From Porphyra umbilicalis (Eukaryota; Rhodophyta; Bangiophyceae; Bangiales; Bangiaceae), in NCBI GenBank assembly GCA_002049455.2, contig KV918805.1, positions 1 to 64,000 on the forward strand: 64,000 bases of DNA. Reading direction: 5' to 3'. Shown here piece by piece: positions 31,230 through 41,823 of the stretch. The notes under the pieces are model-generated. The model had not been told where the DNA came from. It searched no databases and worked only from the letters and a program-made list of their open reading frames with translations. Made by a program: the position numbers and the translations under genes. Position 1 is the stretch's first letter. Every line of letters starts with the position of its first letter.

Positions 31230-32093
31230 CTAGAACCGTTTAGGCAACGGCAGTCGGCCCAACGCCTTGGGTGCCCACCAGACCGGCGCCGCGGGGAGGT
31301 TGGTGTTCACCCAGTACTCCTCGCGCTTGCCCTCAGCGTCCGGCAAAGCTAGGCGGCGCTCCCACCGCGGAGGCCTTGTGAGCGCCTCCTCCCGCTCGGC
31401 CTCGCGCCGCTGGGCCAGCACCCGCTGGTGTTCCTCCCACGTCACGGTGACCTCGACACCGTGCTCGTCGGGGGGGAGCTTGATGAGGCGCGGCGACGCC
31501 CACGGGCAGGGGCACCGCGGCGGGCACGTTGGGTGCTCGTCCCCGACAGTGACGGCGCAACTACACACAAAGCACATACGACGATGCGCCCGCCGCTCAG
31601 CAGTCCGACTCCAAAACGCGCAGTCACCTTGTGGGATCCACTCCCAGCCCCAGCCCGGCTGCGCGGGGGGCCGGACCGCCCAAGGGCACGGACAATCACG
31701 AGGGCACATAGCGATGTTACTGCTCACCTTCTGCGACCGCTTACACTGCGTGCAGATGCTGCGACGGCCACGCTGCAACTCGGCCTTGGAGATAGTAGGG
31801 GCCCTCGGGCCATACCTCGGGCGAGGTGTGTACGCGGGAGCGTCGCCGCGAGCTCGAGTGCGCGACGTCCGCGGCAGAGCCGCAGTGTCATCAGCTTCGG
31901 GCATGACCGCCGCCGAGGCAGGTCCCGCACCACCTCCGGCAGGCCCTGAGTGGGCAGCGGTGTCCGCACGTCGTGGGCTGTCAGGCCTCTCAGCAGCAGC
32001 GCTCGACGGAATCGGCGGGGGCGGCGTCGCCACGCGCACGCGTGGTGGCGTCGGAGGGGGCGTCGTACGGAACGGCGGGGCGCCGCTAGCCAT
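31230..32093 (-). CDS. Two-module CPCPW protein, element B
   Basis: 287 residues from the ATG at 32093 (GCCATGG context). Residues 1-100 are Pro/Ala-rich. Module 1 has Cys114, Cys117, Cys130, Cys134 and Cys136; module 2 has Cys174, Cys177, Cys190, Cys194 and Cys196. Both fit C-x2-C-x12-C-x3-C-P-C-P-W, and module 2 keeps the acidic-His step (DEHPTC) seen in A and D. The modules are joined by a Trp-rich linker (GWGWEWIPQGDCAFW). A charged helix and YWVNTNLPAAPVWW close the protein. Likely zinc-binding; function unknown. The stop TAG at 31230 lies in +1 register to the Myb frame that opens here. No T tract separates it from the Myb gene, so they are probably co-transcribed. Confidence 0.85.
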   Translation of the reverse strand: MASGAPPFRTTPPPTPPRVRVATPPPPIPSSAAAERPDSPRRADTAAHSGPAGGGAGPASAAVMPEADDTAALPRTSRTRARGDAPAYTPRPRYGPRAPTISKAELQRGRRSICTQCKRSQKVSSNIAMCPRDCPCPWAVRPPAQPGWGWEWIPQGDCAFWSRTAERRAHRRMCFVCSCAVTVGDEHPTCPPRCPCPWASPRLIKLPPDEHGVEVTVTWEEHQRVLAQRREAEREEALTRPPRWERRLALPDAEGKREEYWVNTNLPAAPVWWAPKALGRLPLPKRF

Positions 32094-34402
32094 GGCGCGC
32101 ACCTCGGCTCGAGTTCGGAACGAGCCGGATGGTAGCGCTGGCACTGCGGCTCCCCAAAACCACAGCCACACGCACAGCGCGCTGGCAGCCGGTCGCAGCG
32201 TAGAGGTTGCAGGCCGCGAGGGAGAGCGCAAGTCGTAGAAGTGGCCGCTGTCAAAGAAAAACGGCCGCTGCGCGCGCGCGGCCGTAGTAGAAATGCAGCC
32301 CCACGGCTGGGCCCAAGCGGCGGCACGGGAGCACGGTCGTGGGCGTGGTGGCGTCCGCGCAGCAGTGTGGCGGCCAAGCGGCGGCACGGGAGCAAGGTGG
32401 TGGGCGCGGTGGTGTCGGCGCCGCGCCGCAGTGTGGTAGCGGTGACGGTGTGCGGCGGCGTGACGGTGGGCGTAACGCAGGTTGACGAAGATGGCCCTGG
32501 ACCGGTTAGGGCAGGGGGCCCTCCGAAAGGGGCCTCTAGAAGGCTTCTGCCTGCTTGCTGCTGAGGCTCCGAGATGCGGATGTGTCACACAGGGCAGAGG
32601 TGGCACGTTCCTCCAAAACGAGGCTGGGCACAGGGCCTGTGCCCCCACGCCCACAGGCCTTGTGTCCACAGGCCCCAGTCAGGCAAGCAGTCAGGTCCAC
32701 GCAGTGTCTGCTTGCATGAGCGAGCATAGAGACCAATTCGCGAGGCCCACACCAGCACCCGTCGATCTTGGCGTGCCTGGCGAGGCGCCATCACTCGTGG
32801 CGAGGCCACAGCGCCTGATGTCCATCCGCCTGGGTTCTGAGCGGACGGTTGGGAGACAGGGGACTGCCCCAATGTTGGTGAATCGGGCCCCATCAAGAGA
32901 AAATAGTGACGCGTCACGGGTATCGCTTGTCACTGGGCCCTGCGCGGAGCGATCAGTGGCAGTCAATAGCGCATATGTGTCGTGTCGGCCATGTCAGCTT
33001 GGCCACAACGCTCAATTTTCCAGCCAAGGAGGGCCACACAATGTGATCGCACCACATGACCAGTGACCAATAACGGTGAATCGTCTGACTCCTCGAGGGA
33101 CACTGCGCGCTGGAGCCGGCTCGCAGGGCCACCCCACCGTAGTGTGGTCATCCATCGGACAGCATGCGAAGGCGTGTGGTGCGGAACGTCCCTACGAATA
33201 GGTTGTCCGTCGGCGGGCCACGGCGCAGGGGCCAGCACGTGGCGGTCATTCTAGACCGTCCAATCAAAATTGGGGCGGCCTTGATCCAACTCACTGGCCC
33301 TCCTCGTGTCACGCGGGACTCACTCACGGTGTTGCACCGCAATCTCATATCTCGGGCCTGATCGGACCGCCCGACGAGGCAAGCGGCCGGGCCCAGGCGT
33401 TTGTGAGTTGTGTTGACGGCTTCTACACACAGGGGCCAGAGCGTGGCGGCCAGTCGCCAGAGCGTGGCGGCCAGTCTCTCTGGTCCAATCAAAAGCGGTT
33501 CCATCTTTTTGATCCGCGCGGAACTGGCTCACGTGATCTCACCACGATCGCATCTTTCACATGTGGAACCTCATTTTCTGCGGCCGTGGAGGGCGGTGCT
33601 TGCACAGAACTGGGGGCTACTGGTTTACAGAGGCTTGGTTACAGTAAATATGCTCAAATATTGGCGATGCCTGTAGCCTGCAACGGATCAGTGTGAGAGG
33701 CGCCCTCTGTAATCGCACTCACTGCATGATGTGGAAACTGACAGAGTGCCGTGTGGACTGCGTCTCCGTACGCAGGCGGTCAGCGCACAGCCATGGCACC
33801 GACCGACACGACCGCCACGCGGCCGTCACGCGTACGGGGGAGGCCAAACGCGTACGGGGGAGGAGGGGGGGGAGGGTGGGAGGGGGGGGTGCGCCCGTAG
33901 CTTCCAGTCGTACGCTTCGACGCTTGGACGCGCTGAAAAGGCCATCTCCGTACAAAAAGGGAAGAACGCTCACGTCCTTTTCATATACTCTGCACAGGGA
34001 CAGGCGCGCTGTGACACTGTCATGAAGATAGTCGCACCAAGCCCAACGCGCAGAGAACAGTAACACGAAGCGTGACGGAAAAGCAGCAAGAGGTTTATGG
34101 AGAGGCATCAAGACAGATGATGGTACAGAGGCCGCGCCCCATGTACGCAATCCAGTATGTATAGAGCAAGAAACAGAAAATGCGGAAACCAAGCACGCCC
34201 GACGTACGCCCGACGTACGCAATGCTAGAAAGAAAGTATGGAAGTGCGAACGGCCCGGCCCGGCAAAGGCCATCCAGTGAAGAGACAAATCGAGAAAGAC
34301 AGATGCCGCCCCAAAGAGCAGCCAGTGCTACCAGCACGTGCATGCCATGGTCGTACAGCCAAACACCTCGGGCACCTACCCGATACTGTGGGGCCCAGGG
34401 CG
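32094..34402. other. No gene recognised (element B interior)
   Basis: Region between the CPCPW gene and the fourth gene. Open frames upstream of 32093 on the minus strand are Arg/His-rich and look non-coding. A 20-bp direct duplication (CCAGAGCGTGGCGGCCAGTC) is near 33432-33472. Confidence 0.4.
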
Positions 34403-35644
34403 TCACTCATCCCCGTCCCACTCAACCCACTCCTCCCCGTCGTCGACATCACCCTCTCCCTCATCGTCTTTGTACCCGAGGACCCCTGCAGCAGAAGCAG
34501 CCGCCGAGACTCCCGCCAGTACCCCAGCCGTCGTCCTTGCCGCCCCCCCAGCCGTTGCCGTGGGAGTCTGGTCCTGCTCGCTCGCGAGGATGACCTTAAC
34601 GATGACAACTTCATCGTCGTCGTCAGTCGCCGCGGAGGCCGCCACGGCCTTGCCCTTGCCGGTCGACGGACCCCGGCCAGTCGAGGCCACGACCTCCCCA
34701 GCGCCTTTCCCTCGTGCCCCAACCGAGGCCGCGTCGGCATTTCCCTTCCCCTTGCTCGACGGCGCCCCCTCGGGCCCGGTCACGACCTGGCCAACGCCCA
34801 CATCTTGTGCCCCCGCCGAGGCCGACACGGCCTTGACATTGCCATTAGCCGCCACCGCCCGAGCGCCAGACGCGCCGCCAGGCCCGGCTTCGGCCGCCAA
34901 GGCCGCCATCACTACGGCCTGTCCCGGACCCTTGTACGCTTGTTTGATGGCCTTGCAGTTTACATAGGCCATACCGTGCGGCCCGGAGGCCTCCATGCCC
35001 TTCTGGACAAGGCGGTAGTTGCGGCACTCATCCCAATAGAGCTTGGCGGCGGCCCACTGTCGCATCTTGGCCGCGAACAAGCGCTCGGCCAGCAAGAACG
35101 CAATAGCGCGCTGCTCCGGAGTGGCACCGCGCAGGGCCGCCCGCTGCTTGCGCGTTGTCCACTGCAGGCCGAGCACATCTACGGCCTCGAGCGCGCGGGA
35201 AAAGTCGCCGGCTGGAAAGTGGTATATCGCCTCCATCTCCACAACGTCGGCATCGGTCCCATCCTTGGCCGACTTGACGGCCACGACACCCCCCGCCTCC
35301 TGGCTGCTATCGCCGCGAGTGCTCTGCTTGGAGGTCTTGACGGCCACATCGGCCCGGCCGTTCTCGGCCGCCCTTGCGAACTTGGCCACCTTGGGGGCCA
35401 CACCAGCAATGAGTGGAGCTTCTCTGGCCTTGCGCTTGTCACCTCTGCCGCCGGCCTCGACCGAGGCCGCGCCCCCCGCCGTGGCCGTCTTTACGGCCAC
35501 ATGCTTGTACTCCTTCTCGGCCTCGTCGGCCTTGCGCATGGCCGGAGAGCTGCCGCGCGTCGTGTTGTTCTCGATGAAGGTAACCGTCGCCTTGGCCGCG
35601 TCCTGGCCAATCTTGGTCGCCTCTGCCATTTCCCGCTCGTACAT
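34403..35644 (-). CDS. Fourth gene of element B, charged Lys/Ala-rich
   Basis: 413 residues from the ATG at 35644; the frame opens upstream at a TTG. The N-terminal half is Lys/Ala/Glu-rich with VAVKTA repeats and a basic patch (GGRGDKRKAREAP). A compact middle part (RALEAVDVLGLQWTTRKQR and RLFAAKMRQWAAAKLYWDE) looks folded and helical. The rest is Ala/Gly-rich and ends in a strongly acidic tail (DDEGEGDVDDGEEWVEWDGDE-like). No known domain is recognised. It occupies the place the long fourth gene has in element A, but I see no sequence similarity between them. It could be a captured host gene or an element-specific factor. Confidence 0.65.
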   Translation of the reverse strand: MYEREMAEATKIGQDAAKATVTFIENNTTRGSSPAMRKADEAEKEYKHVAVKTATAGGAASVEAGGRGDKRKAREAPLIAGVAPKVAKFARAAENGRADVAVKTSKQSTRGDSSQEAGGVVAVKSAKDGTDADVVEMEAIYHFPAGDFSRALEAVDVLGLQWTTRKQRAALRGATPEQRAIAFLLAERLFAAKMRQWAAAKLYWDECRNYRLVQKGMEASGPHGMAYVNCKAIKQAYKGPGQAVVMAALAAEAGPGGASGARAVAANGNVKAVSASAGAQDVGVGQVVTGPEGAPSSKGKGNADAASVGARGKGAGEVVASTGRGPSTGKGKAVAASAATDDDDEVVIVKVILASEQDQTPTATAGGAARTTAGVLAGVSAAASAAGVLGYKDDEGEGDVDDGEEWVEWDGDE

Positions 35645-37435
35645 CTCCGGCTGCCGCAAGGAAGTGCGAGCCCAAGGGCCACGCGGCCTGTCGAGGCCGA
35701 ACAGATGCAGGCAGGCGGCTCACGGGCAGGCGGACCGACGGCGGCAGAGAGCTGAGGAATGGGAGGTTCCGGCCTCGTAGACGGCGACGACGTCAAGGCC
35801 GGAGTAGGTGCACGAGCAACCTGCGGGCGGCGGGTGAGGTGTAGGCAAGGGAGCAGTGGGTGGTGCGTGGCGGGTGTGCGTGAAAGAGCAGTGGTGGTAA
35901 GCACGACATTTCCGCGACGGTGAGCACCCTATGCTGTGATCTGGGCACAGAAGAACCCTTCCGAGCCACCCGCCCATCCGCTCCACACGTGCTCTGCAAT
36001 CCCCCCGCCACCCTGGCTAGGTCCCCACCCAGACTCAGCGCCCCCCGCGCGGCGGGTCGAAATCGATGGCCAAATCTATGGCCCCCCAGCGTCAATCGAG
36101 TCTCCACCTGCGTACAACAATGATCAACAACAGGCACCTATTGGTCCGATAACCATTCGTTGGCCCAGGCGTCAGCTGAGCGGCACGTGCAATGTGCTGA
36201 GAGGTCCCGCGGCAACGGTATTCTGATGCTGGCAGGCTCCTCGTCGTGAGAGAGCCGTGCGCGCGGGGCGTGGCACGCCAGTCACGCAAGGACGGGTAAA
36301 ATAGTAGATCCCACGGCGGGGCGCCTGTGCCCCTCAGACGTTTGACGCACACACAACGTTGACGGCCAAGCTCTTTCACCGCGTTCCCGCGTCGCCAAAA
36401 GAAAGCAGTCCACCAGGCCGCGCCTCGTGCGGCTGTCGAATCACTGATGCAGCGCATGCGGGCGCCCCGCAACGAGAGCGGACCAGATTATGAGTGGGAG
36501 AGGAGGCTGCACCTCATGAATCACAGGTGGCGCCCTACCAAACCGTAGCCTGGCTGGCCACCGCCCACACACGCACACACAAGACAACAGAATATAGTCC
36601 GACGAGGCTTTGCCGCGGCTCGTGTGGTGCTGACTCAGCGATCGAGCGACGTAGGCGGGCCGCCCGGGCCCCAGAATGGGCGACCAAGGGCCAGTATAAG
36701 GAGATTCCATGCCTCCCATATCCCTCCTATATCCTTGTCTATGCCCTCCCGCAACGTTGCCGGGCTAGCCGCGGCCCATACACGCCCTTGCGTCACTGGG
36801 CGACCTGGATTTTGCCGTGCCTCGTGCGCTGGGTGCCGAAGCCCTGGACCAATGATACTGTGGCGCATACGGCGAGAGCGGACGTGTGGAAGAAGACGGC
36901 ATGCCTTGCGTTTGCCCCCTCGTCCCTCTTGCAACGTATCTGGGCCAGGGGGCCATTCAAAGCGACTGCGTGCAGGCGAGATGCAATCTGGTTGCTTGGG
37001 ACCACTTCCGACATGACTGAGACACGTGGTGACCCCAATCGTTGCTCCAATCGGCTCGACGACCGCCGCATTGTCTGATGATATCAACGAAAGTAGCCGT
37101 CTGATCGCAGAATGTCGGCTAAATTCAACGACGATTGCATGCGCTTTTGACAACGATCGCACTCTCAGGCCAGGACTCTCGCGCTGGTACACCTGGCAGC
37201 GTCAAAAGCCTCAAGAAGGACGTAGAGCCGGTTGCATGTAGAAAGGCACAGCCATCAATGAGCGTTCTGACTTCCACAAATGTTTACGTTGGTTTAAGAA
37301 TGTAGCCCCTGCTTTCTATCAAGTACAATGCAGCTCTCAGGACCTTGAGGTTGCAGGGTCGGAACGTCCTCGACACCCAATCATACGCCCACGCGTTTCA
37401 TACGTGGCGGGCCTAAATTGGTTCGGATGCGGAGT
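35645..37435. other. Right subterminal region of element B
   Basis: Non-coding as far as I can see. GGTTCGGATGCGGAGTCG stands next to the right TIR and carries the TGCGGA hexamer seen at the left end. Confidence 0.4.
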
Positions 37436-37463
37436 CGATGCAGCGTTGTTGGCTGTGCTCTAA

Positions 37464-37916
37464 CGGGCCGGAATGTGGGTAGGAAGTGGTCAAGGCATGT
37501 TTTTTCCGGCAGAATCGTGCTCTGCACACCCTGTTTGAGTGGGCTGGTATAGGGGGAGCTCCCAGTCTAGCTTCTCTCGGGAGCCGGCGACTCCCCCTTA
37601 CGCCTGAGCAGGGGTCAGGCGGAGCCTGTCCGACAATCCTTGCTCCTGGCACCAGGTCATTGTCCACGTTGCATTCTGCGCGGGAAAGTGGAAGCCTGAT
37701 CTGACACTTACCCTTTCGGCCAATGAGCTGTCCCATTTGAAGCACCAGCCAACCCGGTGCGACAACCCTGTTGAAAACCCAGAAGAGCAGGTACACTGGC
37801 CCTTAACTAGGCGTGCCCCCCCCCCCATTCCCTTCCGTGACGTTCTCCCTAGCTGTGCTTCGCCCCAGCTGTGCCGGCGCACACCCGGCGCCAAGCTGGG
37901 CGAGAGGGGCACCTCA
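37464..37916. other. Spacer, no gene recognised
   Basis: Short flanking DNA between element B and the fold-back element. No supported feature. Confidence 0.4.
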
Positions 37917-39592
37917 GGGCGTGTCCAGCAATGGAGCCAACCGTCCAAAACTCCAAACGTGGCCAAACGTGGCTCCGTTCGGCCAACCGGGCATTGGTGG
38001 CTGGGTCGAGCTCCAAAACTTGGGTGTGACGATCCAAAAATAGCCCTTCCTCACATATTCTAGTCTTCTAATCGGTCTCGTGTGGGGCCCGCGCGATCGC
38101 TTAGTTTTGGAGCTTCAACGGCAGCGAAACGGCACCGAGGTCCAAATAGGCCCGTTTGGCGGCGCTCTAAAGCGCTGCGCCAAAACATGGTTCCGAACGT
38201 GGCCATCCAACGCCAATAGGATGGCTGACCCGTGTTGATCACACAGTCCCGAGATGCTCTGTGATCGGAGCAGATCCAGGGTGGGACCTTGGCGGATGCT
38301 TGGGCCGCCACAAAAGAGGCCCACCGTCTGGGAGCGCCTACAGCAGCCCAAGATTGAGAGCATCTCCACCAATGGAGCCAACCGTCCAACCCAACGGCCA
38401 CGTGTGCACAACGTGTGGTGCTGTCACTGGCTCTCCAAACGCAGAGCCAAAACTAAGCAGATCACGTCTCAAACTTGGGCTCGTCTCGACGTCTCTGGCG
38501 GTGGGCCTCTTTTGTGGCACGCCAGTATTCCCACAGATGCACTACAGAGAATCTCCATGACTGCCAGATCGTCTCGCAACTGTCTGCAAGCCACGGGTCA
38601 CGCTTTCCATTGGCTTTCGTGGTTCGAACAGGGAACCAGGGGTTGGCCAAACGACTCGGGGCGTCTCCAAACAGGCCTGTTTGGAGTGGCGCTGCCGTTC
38701 AAGCTCCAAAAGAAGGGCGATCCCGCGAGGCCACCACGAGATGCACTAAGGGATTAGAAAATGTGAACCGGTCTATTTTTGGGCCGTCACAGCCCCGTCA
38801 CACCCTAGTTTTGGAGCGGATCCCCGCCACCAGTGCTCCAACCGTCCAAACGGCCAAACGGTGCCACGTTTGGCTGTTTGGACGGTTGGAGCCATTGGTG
38901 GAGACGCTCTCAGAGAGACGCTCTGAGAGCGTCTCCACCAATGGCTCCAACCGTCCAAACAGCCAAACGTGGCACCGTTTGGCCGTTTGGACGGTTGGAG
39001 CACTGGTGGCTGGGATCCGCTCCAAAACTAGGGTGTGACGGGGCTGTGACGGCCCAAAAGTAGACCGGTTCACATTTTCTAATCCCTTAGTGCATCTCGT
39101 GGTGGCCTCGCGGGATCGCCCTTCTTTTGGAGCTTGAACGGCAGCGCCACTCCAAACAGGCCTGTTTGGAGACGCCCCGAGTCGTTTGGCCAACCCCTGG
39201 TTCCCTGTTCGAACCACGAAAGCCAATGGAAAGCGTGACCCGTGGCTTGCAGACAGTTGCGAGACGATCTGGCAGTCATGGAGATTCTCTGTAGTGCATC
39301 TGTGGGAATACTGGCGTGCCACAAAAGAGGCCCACCGCCAGAGACGTCGAGACGAGCCCAAGCTTGAGACGTGATCTGCTTAGTTTTAGCTCTGCGTTTG
39401 GAGAGCCAGTGACAGCACTACACGTTGTGCACACGTGGCCGTTGGGTTGGACGGTTGGCTCCATTGGTGGAGATGCTCTGAGACGTGATGTGCTTAGTTT
39501 TGGCCCAGCGGTTGGAGAGCCAGTAGAAGGGCCACACGTTGCCCACACGTGGCCGTTGGGTTGGACCGTTAGCTCCATTGCTGGACATGCCC
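37917..39592. mobile_element. Non-autonomous Harbinger-like fold-back element, 1.7 kb
   Basis: The left end GGGCGTGTCCAGCAATGGAG and the reverse complement of the right end, GGGCATGTCCAGCAATGGAG, match at about 29 of 32 positions. TCA flanks both sides (37914-37916 and 39593-39595). The first 17 bases resemble the element A TIR (GGGCGGATCCAACAATA), so an A-type transposase could be the source of mobility. The interior is made of inverted copies of one unit: arms 38354-38915 and 38921-39481 mirror each other around 38918, and translated arms agree almost completely. No real gene is present; frames on the two strands are mirror images. Confidence 0.75.
38354..39481. repeat. Giant inverted repeat, 560-bp arms
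   Basis: The centre is GGAGACGCTCTCAGAG, then AGACG, then CTCTGAGAGCGTCTCC. Outward from it both arms run with only a few differences to GAGCATCTCCACCAATGG and its complement. A transcript would fold into a very long hairpin. Confidence 0.85.
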
Positions 39593-40157
39593 TCAGGTCA
39601 GTGTCCTTGGGGTGCGTGTTGCGTCCGCCGTGGCGTCTTCAGACCGCAAGTTTGGACGACGCTCCCACCTCGACAACATTTTTGATCGACAGCACGTACT
39701 TCTATTTTGTCCTTCATTGTCGCAGCAGTGGACTTGCGTTGTGATCACTGTGACGAACGTAAGCGGCCCGTCCGCGTACGTTCGTCACAGTGATCACACT
39801 GTCACAGAGGTTAGCCAATCGGATGCCCCGCAGCGCTCGTCACATCACACGAACCTCCAACTAAGAACGGGCCTCAAGGTTACTCGGGAGATGCGGGTAA
39901 AGATCCAACGAAACTGAGCTGCCCAAATATATTTTTCGGTCGCTGGGTCTGGGTAGAACGGTTGCGGTGCTGTGCGGACCTTGGTGAGGTGGCTCATCCA
40001 TCGAGCCGCGACGCACGGGCGCCGCTCACGCGACAACCGCGAGCGACCGCCCCCCGCTCCCCGCCTGCCTCTACCCTTCCACCCCCTCCCCGCCTCCCTC
40101 TACCCTTCCCCCTCTTTCCCCCCTTTTGCGGCCACCGCCCGTCTACCCCCGCGCCCG
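39593..40157. other. Spacer with strong hairpin, no gene recognised
   Basis: Apart from the hairpin at 39741-39797 nothing is supported. After about 40000 the composition turns GC-rich. Confidence 0.4.
39741..39797. repeat. Perfect 21-bp stem hairpin
   Basis: GTGATCACTGTGACGAACG plus TA pairs exactly with its complement at 39777-39797. The 15-base loop contains a further GCGG/CCGC pairing. CACTGTCACAG follows, echoing part of the arm. Could be a tiny MITE or a protein-binding site. Confidence 0.8.
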
Positions 40158-40440
40158 CCGGCCGGTGTCGTCCCCGGCGCCAACGGCACCCACTACGGGG
40201 CCGGGCTCATCCCCACGACGCTCGCCAACCGCACCGTCTTCCTCCACGACGGGGTCGACGCGGGCTACAGCACCCTCCTCCTCCGCGTGCCGTCGCTGCG
40301 GCTCGGGTTGCTCCTCGGCAACGACGCTGTTGCCCCCCCGACCGACACAGATGCCGGCGTCGGCGGGGGCGAGGATCCCCCGGGCCCCCTCGCAGAGCCG
40401 CCCGCCGCTGGCGGCTGGCGCGCCGACGCCTTCTCCATTG
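40158..40440 (+). CDS. Beta-lactamase-like (class C/LACTB type) exon, partial
   Basis: The frame reads THYGAGLIPTTLANRTVFLH, then DGVDAGYSTLLLRVPSLRLG and LLLGNDAV. This matches the C-terminal part of serine beta-lactamase-related proteins, where a YGxG stretch, a conserved His, a GYS/T-type turn and a hydrophobic strand ending in N follow each other. Codons almost all end in C or G, as in other real genes here. The N-terminal part with the SxxK and YxN motifs is not in the window's nearby plus-strand frames, so upstream exons are missing or the piece is a fragment. Neither exon boundary can be fixed; the frame stays open on both sides in low-complexity DNA. Confidence 0.45.
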
Positions 40441-41000
40441 CCCCTCCTCACCACCCTCTACTTTCTGCGCCTAGGAAGCAAGCCACCGGCTCCCCCGACC
40501 GCCCGACCCGCGCGCTCCATTCAACCCAAGCCTGCCGACGCCGGCAGCAGCGGCGCCGCCGCCGCCGCCGTCCCGCCGTCTGCCCCCCCCACCCCTCTTC
40601 GGGGGCACAGCGCCGCGCAACGGCGGTCTGGGAAGCGCCGCCGCCCGCCGCCGCCGCGGGCGCCGACCACCCCCCACCGGTGGCAGCCGCGGCGACGGCT
40701 CGGCGCCGCCGGGCCACGATGCGAGAGGCCGCCCCGCCACGGGGGGGGACGCGCCGCCGCCACCGCGCAGGCGGTCGGCGGTCGCACACGGGCGGCCACA
40801 CGGGCGGCCGTCACGACCGCCGCCCGCCCCGACCGGCAGACGCCCGGTGCGCGTTTGGGGGGAGCGCACCCCCACAATCCCCACACCCAGGACGACGACC
40901 GCCGTCTGTAATGGCGTGTGGCCAACCGCACGCGGACGCACGCCCCGCACGGCACCGTGCGCCGGTCCGCCCCAACCCCCCCCCCCCCCCACCTCCCCGC
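40441..41000. other. GC-rich low-complexity DNA, no gene recognised
   Basis: Frames are open on several strands from composition alone (Arg/Pro/Ala). The plus frame continuing from the lactamase-like exon has no clear end here. Confidence 0.35.
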
Positions 41001-41232
41001 ACACGCAAGCGACGCGACCGCCGCGGCGCTCTGACCCCATCCGCCGACCGCCCCGCCCCGCGGCCGCACCCTGCCCGCCGCGCCACTGACCCGACGCTCA
41101 CCCCCCCCCCCCGACCCGCCGGCCGCCGGCGCCCCCGCCGCCGCCGGCGCCAGCCGCCGCCGCAGCCGCAGCTTGTCGGCAAAAAACCACAGGCGCGGCC
41201 CCGAACACGTGTGGCAGTCGCGCCACCCGCCC

Positions 41233-41266
<34 letters not shown>

Positions 41267-41823
41267 CGCGGCGGGCGGCCGACGCGGCGGGCGCCGCCGC
41301 GGGTGCCGCCGCCGACGGCGCCGCCAGCAGCGAGGCGCGGCCCCCCGGCGCGCCGGCGGTGGCGGCGGCGCCAAGGACGCTGCGCGGCGGTGCGGCCGCG
41401 CCGGCGGCGGCGTGGCGGGCGGGCGGCGGCGGCGGCACCTCGGCGGACCGTGGCGGGGCCAAACAGCCAGACGACGCCGGGGGAGGGGGGGGGAGGGGGG
41501 GGGGGGGGGGCACGGCGGTGATGGCAGAGGCAACGGCGGCGGCGGCGGCGGCGGCGATGGCGGTGACGGCGGCGGCGGCCGGGACGGCCGCCGCCACGTC
41601 TGCCTGGGACGGAGTCGGGGACGCTGGCGAAAAGGCAGCCGAAAGGGGGGGAAAGGGGAGGCGCCGGCGCGCGCGCCCGCCGTCACCGCCACGGCCGCCG
41701 CTGTCGCCGCTGTCGCTGCCGCTGCCGCCGCCGCCGCCGCCATAGTAGCTGACCGCGGCGGACGTGGCGGCGAGCGACGCGGCCGCCAACAGGCGCACGC
41801 GGGCGGGGTAGGCAGACGGTGCC
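41001..41823 (-). CDS. Possible 5' exon with N-terminal hydrophobic anchor
   Basis: On the minus strand an ATG at 41823 in a CACCATGG context starts MAPSAYPARVRLLAAASLAA and continues TSAAVSYYGGGGG, a short basic start followed by a hydrophobic segment that could be an organelle-targeting or signal-anchor sequence. Codon bias is good for about 120 codons. Then comes a Pro/Ala/Gly-rich stretch across a (CCG)n run near 41228-41268. The product is not recognised and the downstream end is unknown; the lower coordinate is only a working limit. Confidence 0.3.

Larger units (their letters stand above)
26179..37460 (+). mobile_element. PIF/Harbinger element B, 11.3 kb, apparently intact
   Basis: The left TIR GAGCACAGCCAACAATGTCG (from 26179) and the reverse complement of the right end, GAGCACAGCCAACAACGCTG (to 37460), share their first 15 bases and most of the next 10. 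TAA flanks both ends (26176-26178 and 37461-37463). It carries an unbroken transposase, a Myb/SANT-like gene, a two-module CPCPW gene and a fourth gene. No premature stop or frameshift is seen in the first three, so this copy is the best candidate for autonomy. Confidence 0.9.

Noticed and set aside
31225..31242. Classical -1 slippery site at the CPCPW/Myb junction of element B
   Set aside because: The overlap CCTAAACGGTTCTAG has no X-XXY-YYZ heptamer with good re-pairing, so programmed frameshifting is not claimed for B.
38261..39578. Paired open frames around 38.3-39.6 kb as genes
   Set aside because: They are mirror copies created by the inverted repeat and have no family features.
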